A stretch of 30,000 bases of DNA, taken from the NCBI GenBank assembly GCA_963170055.1, contig CAUJGJ010000313.1, positions 6,942,479-6,972,478 of the forward strand, read 5' to 3'. Both the position numbers and the translations under genes were made by a program. The DNA comes from Halisarca cf. caerulea (lineage: Eukaryota; Porifera; Demospongiae; Chondrillida; Halisarcidae). How positions within the stretch are numbered: the stretch's first letter is position 1; each line of letters begins with the position of its first letter. This document shows positions 22,170-30,000 of this stretch, one piece after another. A model generated the notes under the pieces. The model did no database searches, was not told the origin of the DNA, and saw nothing but the letters and a program-made list of their open reading frames with translations.

Positions 22170-22297
22170 TACTGAAAAGTACCACCAGATAACACAGCTG
22201 CTCCTCACCAAAAGATGGAACATCATCACAGATTAACATTTATAATTACACAAAAAGCACACAAGACATGGTATGCAATAATATACTTTGTACTTAC

Positions 22298-22430
22298 AGT
22301 GGTCGGGTCATACTGGGTAACATGGCATTCTTCAAGATGGCTTGAGCAGCTTCGGAATCCTTTGGCGTGCATGGCTAGTGCGAAGGCTGGGCTTTAAACA
22401 GAAAGCTGAGTACAAAGCCATACATCCTGG
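22298..22430 (-). other. Candidate minus-strand exon, frame ambiguous
   Basis: On the minus strand a strong acceptor (TCTTTTTTTTACCAG) precedes this segment and a strong donor (ACT|GTAAGTA) follows it. No frame is open throughout. One reads MALYSAFCLKPSLRTSHARQ and stops, another reads EAAQAILKNAMLPSMTRP near the donor, and a third starts MHAKGFRSC and is phase-compatible with 19518. Either a UTR-containing exon, a decayed gene, or chance. Confidence 0.25.
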
Positions 22431-23290
22431 TAAAAAAAGAGACATAAATAATTATGAGAAAACTGTTGACAGTACCAACCCACCTTCTTCTATCAGAAAT
22501 TACGTACAAATTATAGTGGATCCATGGTGATACCTTCTATCTTGGATTGCATAGGATCCTAGTCGTGCTTCATTCTGGTCATTTTCCAAAAATCCTCGCA
22601 ACAAACAGAGCTTCAAAAGTACCGCCGAAGAAACCGCAATCTAATATACTGACTTCGGCTACGGAGGCATACGGAGTATCCCTAAAAATGGCCGTGTACA
22701 CTGTTCTTATCACTGCATTTATTGAATGTAAAGCTCTAGATCTGCTTCCCGCAACGTCCATATATTGGAAAGGATCTTCGAAGGTTTAGAGTTAAAGGCA
22801 CGAGCAAGCTGACTTCGAGACTCTAAAATGTTCCGTATTTTGGAACGCCACCTTATCATGTTGTCAGATCATCATTTTCTCTGGATCGAAAGCCATTCCG
22901 TCTACACTGTCTTCATCTGTGAAGTATTCTCCTTTTTTATCTACTCCCGTGAGCCCCGAATGCGACGTTGAATAATAATAAAGACTTTTACGTTTCAAAG
23001 TTCTTTGTAAAAAAAAATACCTTTCACCGGCTCGATATTATGTTCGTTTCTTCAAAACTGGAAGCGATTGCGATTCAATCCTCTAGCATCTTATAACTTG
23101 TAACCTCATGAGATGTGCATGCTCAGTTCACCCATTATATCAAACGGGCATCAACATACACGGTCCCGTATGCACGTAGTGCACGAACACGTTGAAAACC
23201 GTTTATCATGGACACCCGTATACGTACCGTTGTTTACATATGTAACGGGATTCCGCAGCACCCGTATTTATCACGCGTTTTCCCTGTGGA
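22431..23290. other. Unassigned segment upstream of G5
   Basis: Contains short open frames on both strands (for example 22547-22789 plus, 22579-22761 minus) without recognisable domains. Its last ~200 bp (23140-23300) are dense in CCCGT/ACGGG motifs like 18561-18800. Confidence 0.35.
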
Positions 23291-23354
23291 TCCCGCGTGC
23301 CAGCGCTAATGTAGTGAGCATATGCGGGTTAATTGTTTTGATAGAGGGACAACC
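23291..23354 (+). promoter_or_regulatory. G5 proximal promoter
   Basis: The block CGCTAATGTAGTG, then GCGGGTT and ATTGTTTTGATAGAGG, is shared with the segment upstream of G6 (28236 onward). The upstream YY1-like site expected about 100 bp further away is absent here. Confidence 0.5.
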
Positions 23355-24547
23355 ATGTTCTTGAGAAGAATATCAAACGAAGGATGGAATTGTTTGGTAT
23401 TTGTATTCCTATTTCGGCTGTTGAGGTTTCCAGGTTAGTTCCCTCGTATACGTAGTTCAATTAGACGACTTAAGTATAAATAAACTTGTCTTCACTTGAG
23501 ACAATGAGGACCTCCACAGTTGTGTCTATAGATACAGTTCACTCTTGTCTCTTTACATCCACATCTCTTCTAGAAGGATCCAGTAAATCTGTACTGAGTA
23601 GTGTACACTACTATATCTTCAACCTGGTTGTCTGAATCCATCAGCATGTGTATATAGATGTATGATAGTTGAAGATGTAGTATTCAGGTCTTGTCAAGTA
23701 CGGAGGGCTGATTACTGGTTGCATGTCTGGACGTGTGCATGAGGTTGGCCTAATTTGGCTTAGTCTCCTCAACCGGGCCAGACCCAATCGCCTTGTTCTG
23801 GTTGACGAGACTAATTTGGCTATAAAGTTAGAAGATGAAAGTCTTTACACAACAGATTCAGTTCATTATAGTACAGGTAACTGCAGATTGTAACACAGGT
23901 AGTTAACAGTCATATGAATAATAATGGTGGTTCTGTGTGTTCTTGTTCTAACATCATATGGTGCAGGTAGTGCTCAGTTCACCATCGCTCATCTTTCTAT
24001 ACATACAGGTAATGCACAGCCAAGCATCACCCTCTCCCCCTCCTCTTCCTCCACTCCATGCTATGGAGATGTAGTGACTCTAGTGTGTCACCATCCTGAG
24101 GTTGCTACCAACCCTTCAAAGTACTTCTCGTCACCAACTGCATGGAGACAGGATGATATGGGGATCACACCAGCCGCTGGTAGTATGTTTGAAGCCAGCA
24201 CATCTCAAGACCTCATGAATACAACCCTCACCATCAACGTCACAGTGGACCACTTCAGGGACAGGTCATTCTACTATTCATGTATATTACTATTAGCTGG
24301 TGCAAACGGACTACCTTCAGGAGACGTGGAAACTAGTCAGAATCTCACAATAGACCCACGAGGTGAGTGAGTAGTGTTTTCAATTGACATAATACATTAA
24401 CACAGTCAGGGCATTTGGTGTGATGGTGTGCATACATGTATATCAATTGGTACTTCCAGAAGGTCACCTCACACTTGCAACACCACCTGTGAAATTCAAT
24501 GTGCATTGTATATATTATGAAGTGCTCGCCATCCATGTATATAGTTC

Positions 24548-24621
<74 letters not shown>

Positions 24622-24646
24622 TGTGTTGTGTGTGTGTTCGTGTGTA

Positions 24647-24683
<37 letters not shown>

Positions 24684-24707
24684 ACGTGTGTGTGTGCGCG
24701 CGTGTGT

Positions 24708-24773
<66 letters not shown>

Positions 24774-27700
24774 GTATGTGTGCATGTGTGTATGTGTGTG
24801 TTTACCTGTGTACATGTATGCACATATGTGTGCATCCATGCAAGAGTGCACCCATATGCGTGTGTGTATATTGTATCCTCCAGTAGTGTGTCAATGTTCA
24901 CCACAGATCTGACCCCACCTCCCCTCACTACCATTGACTCACTTGCCTCTACCATCACTCTTAAATGGAGTGACCAACCCTGTACTGTGAGGTACAGTGT
25001 ATCCTGGATGTACACCAATGATGATGGTACTACTACTACTACTGATAGTGGAGTTACAGAGTTGACCAACTACACCATCCCAACCAGTGTAGGAGGAGTG
25101 TATACTGTGTCAGTAGAAGCTGTTGGTGGTGTGGGTATTGTTGGACCATCAACTACTGAAGTAGTGAGATCAAGTGAGTGCTAACTCCACAATCTGTATG
25201 CAATGGTGTTGAAATGCTCAATCCTTCTCTCTTCAGCTTACCCTCAACCCACTGATGACGGCAGTCCTCCTTGTAAAGACAGGTCTCTTGTTCTGAGATG
25301 TCAGGAGAGTGGACTACATGATGATAGAAGGTCACAGTTCATCTGGATGGACAGTAGTGGTCCTCTCACTAGCTCTGATCAGTACACCATCAATGGTCCT
25401 CAGTTGACAATAACCAATGCTAGTGCTGTCAGTGACAACACTATCCGATGTAGTGAAGTACTGACAAATGGGATAACAATGACAGGAGTTGCTTACAGAT
25501 TGGAACCTTTCAGTGAGCACCTACACTGAGGAGGGCATTCCCCTTTTTTTGTACACTGAGACATCCTTGTCTCGTGATCATTTGTAGCACTGTTTGCTAG
25601 CTCTCCTGTGTTGAGGTAACTGATCGAAGTACAGTTAGACATTTTTGAGGATGAACCATATACATAGGGACCCAAATTTAATAGTGATGTACGTAACTGT
25701 ATCCAAGCAGCTTCATTACTTGTGTTGCGTTTTCAGTGTGTGTTTCCCTTTCCTTTTATACTGCATATCACACAGATAAACCAGTTCCTCCTGTAATAAC
25801 CATAGCAACCACAGATTCCAGTATCACTTTAACATGGAACACTACAACGGTCTGTTTCGAGTCTGAAATTTTCAACTTTGTTGTGAATTGGAATGAGATT
25901 GGAAGTCGAATCAGTTCCTCCACCACTGTATTATCTCCTCCATACACCATTGGTGGACTACAACCTGGTACCTCTTATGAGGTCAGTGTACATGGAGTGA
26001 GTGGATCAGGAGTGGTCAGTGAACGGAGAGTGCTCAATGTGACAACAGGTGAGGAGGTCCTGCAGTGAAGGCTGATGTGTGTATTGAGTGGTTGGTTGTC
26101 CTTGTAAAATCTCCACTCCTCCATTTGCAAGCTATAATCTTATTGTATACATATACAGTATAGATGAGCAAACATGTAAGAAGGTCTCATGCTGCACACT
26201 ATCCCTACCCAACATCATCCATACATGCTGCACACTATCCCTACCCAACATCATCCATACATGCTGCACACTATCCCTACCCAACATTACCATCCCTACC
26301 CAACATCATCCATACATGCAGTACACTATCCCTACCCAACATCATCCATACATGCTGCACACTATCCCTACCCAACATTACCATACATGCTGCACACTAT
26401 CCCTACCCAACATCATCCATACATGCTGTACACTATCCCTACCCAACATTACCATACATGCTGTACACTATCCCCACCCAACATTACCATACATGCTGCA
26501 CACTATCCCTACCCAACATCATCCATACATGCTGTACACTATCCCTACCCAACATTACCATACATGTAGTGTGTGAAATGTAGTGCAGGCAAACCTCATT
26601 AACATGACAGTTGGTGGACCACCCAGAAATTTAACCTTAAAAGTGTAAGCAGTGCTGCATGTTATGCTTGGATTTGGAGGTGGACTTGACTACAGTGGAA
26701 TCTCCGAAAAAAGGAAGCTTTGGGGTAGTCTTTTATCCTTTGTAAGGAGGTTGTCCTCTTTGGGAACTCCAAAATGGACTATGCTATTATGGAGAATATA
26801 TCTTGATACTCCAACTGTGTCCATACTAGAGAAAATGTCCTTATTTCAGAGCGTCCACTATCGGAGATTCGACTGTACAGTATCCAATGCTATAAGCTAT
26901 TTATGTGAGTACCATTCGACTGTCATGCTATAATCCCTTGTTATTTCTTCTCCTCCGCTGTCTTCACACAGGTTATACTACCCACACATATTTGCAGATA
27001 TACCAGGACCTGGAGCCACAGATGGAGCCACTGGCACACACTCAGGACTGTCAGCAGCTCTCATTGCAGGCATTGTGGTAGCTTCAGTGGTTGTCGGTTT
27101 GCTAGTATTCATAGCTGGTTTGGGAGGTGGAGTGATAGCACATTCTCTTTACAGGAAGAAATCCACACACACGTCACGTGAGTAATTATGTACATGTTTA
27201 TCACCAAAGTCTTAAGAGCATGTGTAGTTGGCATATAATAGTTTGTTATAGCAGCGGTCAGAACAGCATTTGCCCTTTACTAGGACTAAGAGTTGATCAA
27301 ATAAGTATATATAAGTAGGACATCTTGAAAATTGGTCAACCATTTCTGATATTGTCGCTAATTATATGATTCCTATCAGTATAAATTGACTCTGCAAAAA
27401 TGAAATTTTTCGATAATGAAAGCTCAGTTCTGTTTCAGCATAGTCTGACATTGCCAACCTGCTCTCACTCAGCCATTTTCAGGGACTGACGTCAGTCTCT
27501 ATAGATGGCCAAGCAAGATTGGGTCAGGTGCACCAGGCTTAGTCCAGTTTCAGCAATTCCAAGGACTTGAGTTTTGCTCAGCCACATTCCAGTTTGTTGG
27601 GAAATGGCAGATGGTAGACTGCTTCTTCTGCCCCACACAGTGTTTGCTAAACCTTTACAACACCAAATGCACATGTGATGCATGTGCTTGTCATGTTGTG

Positions 27701-27875
27701 TGTCTGCATTCTTTGTACAGAATCCTCTGAATCTGCAGAAGATAAGGTGACCTCTTCCACTCCAGGTTACATGAATGTAGAACTGGAGGATAAAAGTGTA
27801 CCAATGACAGACAACCCAAGTTATGAACATGTTCAGAGAAGTCAACTCACAAAACCTCTTTACGGGAACTTGTAG
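23355..27875 (+). CDS. G5: intact Ig-FN3-Ig-FN3 receptor with tyrosine tail (541 or 527 aa)
   Basis: Exons: signal peptide 23355-23433 (MFLRRISNEG, then LVFVFLFRLL), Ig 23967-24362 (alternative acceptor 24009, 42 bases shorter, in frame), FN3 24907-25173, Ig 25237-25512, FN3 25776-26048 (alternative start 25737, 39 bases longer), membrane 26998-27177, tail 27721-27875. All phase 1; the sum is a multiple of three. First Ig: PCYGDVVTLVC, TAWRQDD, FYYSC. Second Ig: CKDRSLVLRC, FIWMDSSG, NTIRCSE, almost identical to G4. Membrane segment from about LSAALIAGIVVASVVVGLLV, then YRKK. The tail ends with YMNV, NPSYEHV, YGNL. An additional ATG at 23924 heads a short hydrophobic stretch (MVVLCVLVLTSYGAG) that could be an alternative signal-peptide start. 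Confidence 0.8.
24549..24800. repeat. (GT)n microsatellite, G5 intron after first Ig
   Basis: About 250 bp of GT with GTTG, GCGCGC and TGTATG interruptions; no coding content. Confidence 0.95.
26190..26565 (+). repeat. 33/36-bp minisatellite, G5 intron before membrane exon
   Basis: About eleven copies of the same unit as at 16750-16925, alternating the CATCATCC and CATTACC versions; expanded relative to G4. Confidence 0.92.
26586..26875. mobile_element. CAG-ended TIR element in G5 intron
   Basis: Ortholog of the element at 16946-17241, with a left end CAGGCAAACCTC and a right end GATTCGACTG followed by TA. Confidence 0.55.
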
Positions 27876-28340
27876 ACCATCTTGGTCGCTAACTATTGTT
27901 GTCTGTATTAAGCTGCATCAGTCTCTCTTGTTGTTCTGGTTGCAAGGAAAAGTGAAATTGTTTTGTTATTGAGTGTACTGCTTCATTCCAGGCCATCCCT
28001 TTGTTATGATTTGTATTCCAGAATACACCATCTCATGCATATTATGCATATGTATAATAATATGCAAGCAAGCATGTTATATAATCCAAGCTCATTAATG
28101 TATGTATACTCTGCAACTACTGGACGGAGTATTATAACAGTGCTGCAAACAATACAAAATTAAACCGGGAAAGCCCCTTCAGTAAAATGGCGGCTTTCGA
28201 CCATGTAACACCAGTATACTAGTCCCGAGTGTGATCGCTAATGTAGTGCGGTTGTGCGGGTTCATTGTTTTGATAGAGGAACAGAAATTGAGTAAATTTA
28301 AAGTGTCTCCATCTCGTATACCACCGTTCTCGCACGCACC
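27876..28340. promoter_or_regulatory. G5 3' flank and G6 promoter
   Basis: CCGGGAAAGCCCCTTC (28165-28180) and AAAATGGCGGC (28184-28194), a YY1-type core, lie 157 bases before the G6 ATG. CGCTAATGTAGTG and ATTGTTTTGATAGAGG follow, as upstream of G5. No exon seen. Confidence 0.55.
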
Positions 28341-29836
28341 ATGTTCTTGAGAGGAATATCGAGCGACGGATGGAATCTTGTTGTGTTTGTATTTCTATTT
28401 GAGCTGTTGAGATATACAGGTTAGTTTCCTCGTAGTTTGGACTAAATTAAAAGCAAATTTGGTCTTCACTTTGAGACAATAGCCTGGGGGGGCTCCTACA
28501 GAATAGTCTGAGTTAAGATAAGGTTCATCCTAAGGCTTGTCTCTTCACATCCACATCTCTCTAGAAGGTTACAGTAAATCTTTACTGAGTAGTGTACCAC
28601 ATAATGTATCTGCAACCGGGTTGTCAAAATCCCTCGTGTCAGCACGCGTAAATGCACGTTAGTGAAAGATGTGTTATGCATGCCTTGTCAAATGTACAGT
28701 GAATCTGATAGCTGACTACTGCTTGCATACCCGACATGTGCATGAGGTAGTCTCGCACAGTAACAAGGTCTGACTCTGTGAGACTATGTATGAGGTTGGC
28801 CCAATCTGCAACTATAAAGTTAGCAGATGAAGTTGTTGCATAACAATCCAGTTCATCATAGTATGAGTAACTGCAGGTTGCACCACAGGCAGTGAACAGT
28901 CTTATGAATAATAATGGTGGTTCTGTGTGTTCTTGTTCCAACATCATATGCCACTTGTTGCGCAGGTAGTGCTCAGCTCACCATCTCCACCACCTCCTCA
29001 TCTACTCCATGTTATGGAGATGTAGTGACTCTAGTGTGTCACCATCCTGAGGTTGCTACCAACCCTGGGTCCAGGGAGGTACTTTACCATTACACCTCAA
29101 TGGAGGGAGAATGGTGTGAGGTTCACACCTTCTGATGGTACTATGTTTGAAACCAACACATCTCCAGATGGCACTAGGATAACTCTCACCATCAACATCA
29201 CAGTGGACCACTTCAGGAATAAGTCATTTTACTATTATTTTTTTCTAGTGTTAGCTGGTCCAAATGGACTCCCTACAGGAGAGGTGGAGACTAGTCAGAA
29301 TGTCACTATAGACCCCATTGGTGAGTGAGTGTTTAGTTCAAATGGTACATTTACATGTGGTTCAATGTGTGGGTGTCATTGGCTGGCCCTACGTTATTAG
29401 TGTGATAAATGCCTTACAGCCAGTCATGCTACATGAGAGTGTGTAGGTGTTGTAATGTGCATGAGGTGGTGTGGGAAGGTAGTGTACAGTACATGCTAGT
29501 ACACTGACTACCATCACATTATGTGTTTCTTGCCGTGAATATATGTCCGTAGTTTGTGTGTATTGTCTGCAGATCTGACCCCACCTCCCCTCACATCCAT
29601 TGACTCACTTGCCTCTACCATCACTCTCAAATGGAGTGACCAACCCTGTACTGTGAGGTACAGTGTATCCTGGATGTACACCAATGATGATGGTACTACT
29701 ACTACTGATAGTGGAGTTACAGAGTTGACCAACTACACCATCCCAACCAGTGTAGGAGGAGAGTATACTGTGTCAGTAGAAGCTGTTGATGGTGTGGGTA
29801 GTGTTGGACCATCAAGTACTGAAGTAGTGAGATCAA
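28341..29836 (+). pseudogene. G6: Ig-FN3 receptor gene, 5' part, Ig exon frameshifted; continues past window
   Basis: Exons visible: signal peptide 28341-28419 (MFLRGISSDGWNLVVFVFLF), Ig 28966-29320, FN3 29573-29836. The Ig exon is 355 bp, one base more than 118 codons. The frame starting STPCYGDVVTLVC is lost after VATNPG, and the homologous sequence (RYF, QWRENGV, VDHFRNKSF) continues in another frame. The F-strand cysteine seen in G4 and G5 (YYSC or GYSC) is replaced (YYYF), so the Ig disulfide could not form even in frame. FN3 is almost identical to G5. Later exons lie outside. A decaying copy is likely; a sequencing indel would explain the frameshift but not the lost cysteine. Confidence 0.65.
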
Positions 29837-29855
29837 GTGAGTGTTCAGCCTTAGA

Positions 29856-29928
29856 TTGTACCCGAACCCTCTATCCGTGGCCATTTTTGCCCAACAAAAA
29901 TAGCGGCAGATTGAGGGTATTTGTACAA
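29856..29928. mobile_element. 73-bp foldback (MITE-like) at G6 FN3 donor
   Basis: Almost the whole segment is one inverted repeat: TTGTACCCGAACCCTCTATC on the left, reverse-complemented right end TTGTACAAATACCCTCAATC, with inner arms CCATTTTTG and CAAAAATAG around a short loop. The G4 and G5 introns lack it, and GTGAGTG/GTGAGTA on its two sides suggest a target duplication at the donor. Confidence 0.7.
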
Positions 29929-30000
29929 GACTGGTGAGTACTCACTCCACACTCTGTATCTGATTGTAGTATCTCAATAGCTCCCTTGCCTCGAGCAAGC

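Larger units (their letters stand above)
19560..22225. repeat. Satellite array, unit about 121-157 bp
   Basis: Tandem units around ACCACCAGATAACACAGTTG, GCCGAAAGATGGAACATC, AATACATAAAGAGCAA and TTCAACAGAACACACC. Long units (about 153-157 bp) contain GCCGAAAGATGGAACATCTT twice; short ones (about 121 bp) once. Each has an AAGATG-x3-CATCTT inverted repeat. The first copies (19510-19680) and the last (22172-22225) are most diverged, as in arrays that homogenise from the centre. Two TIR transposons interrupt it. Minus-strand open frames across it are repeat artefacts. Confidence 0.93.

Noticed and set aside
19560..22225. CRISPR array
   Set aside because: Units are contiguous, 121-157 bp, without unique spacers, and the DNA is eukaryotic.
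26088..26583. Pro/Thr/His-rich repeat protein from the 33/36-bp array
   Set aside because: Unit lengths divisible by three keep frames open in all three readings; the array is intronic in both G4 and G5.
1..30000. tRNA or rRNA genes
   Set aside because: I saw no tRNA A/B box pairs with a credible cloverleaf nor rRNA-like conserved sequence on reading; no covariance search could be run.

Overview
This is eukaryotic, animal-type DNA: multi-exon genes with GT-AG introns (many under 600 bp), cleavable signal peptides, Ig-like and fibronectin type III (FN3) domains, single membrane passes, and abundant CA/GT microsatellites, minisatellites, foldback transposons and a retroelement fragment. Short introns, modest GC content and the gene type suggest a non-bilaterian animal, perhaps a sponge, but no diagnostic marker gene proves it.

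The plus strand carries a head-to-tail array of six related type I membrane receptor genes, here named G1 to G6: G1 18-3251, G2 3726-8050, G3 8358-11006, G4 11775-18244, G5 23355-27875 and G6 28341 to beyond the window edge. Every internal coding exon can be modelled with phase 1 on both sides, and the spliced lengths of G2, G3, G4 and G5 are exact multiples of three (349, 352, 752 and 541 aa). G1-G3 encode signal peptide, one Ig, one FN3, a short Pro/Thr/Ser stalk, a membrane segment and a cytoplasmic tail. G5 encodes Ig-FN3-Ig-FN3-membrane-tail. G4 joins both layouts into Ig-FN3-stalk-Ig-FN3-Ig-FN3-membrane-tail. The last exon is nearly invariant in G2-G5 and carries three tyrosine motifs (YMNV, NPSYEHV, YGNL), two of them in ITAM-like spacing. 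G1 has a 4-base frameshift in the membrane exon and a tail cut before the last tyrosine. G6 has a one-base frameshift in its Ig exon and lacks a core cysteine.

Introns hold a 14-bp minisatellite running into the Ig splice acceptor (G1, G2), a 5'-truncated RLE-type LINE fragment inside that minisatellite (G2), 24-bp repeats that each restate the splice donor between membrane and tail exons (G1-G3), long CA and GT tracts, a 33/36-bp minisatellite (G4, G5) and several small terminal-inverted-repeat elements.

Between G4 and G5 (about 18.55-23.30 kb) lies a different landscape: CCCGT/ACGGG-rich flanks, a roughly 121-157-bp satellite, two TA-flanked inverted-repeat transposons inserted at the same satellite position, and weak candidate exons on both strands. 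This block seems to split the G5 promoter.

The most interesting reading is a rapidly evolving, mosaic family of self/non-self or pathogen receptors: variable distal Ig domains on a shared tyrosine-signalling tail, with intron structures that could vary splicing. Function is inferred; the architecture is read directly from the sequence.
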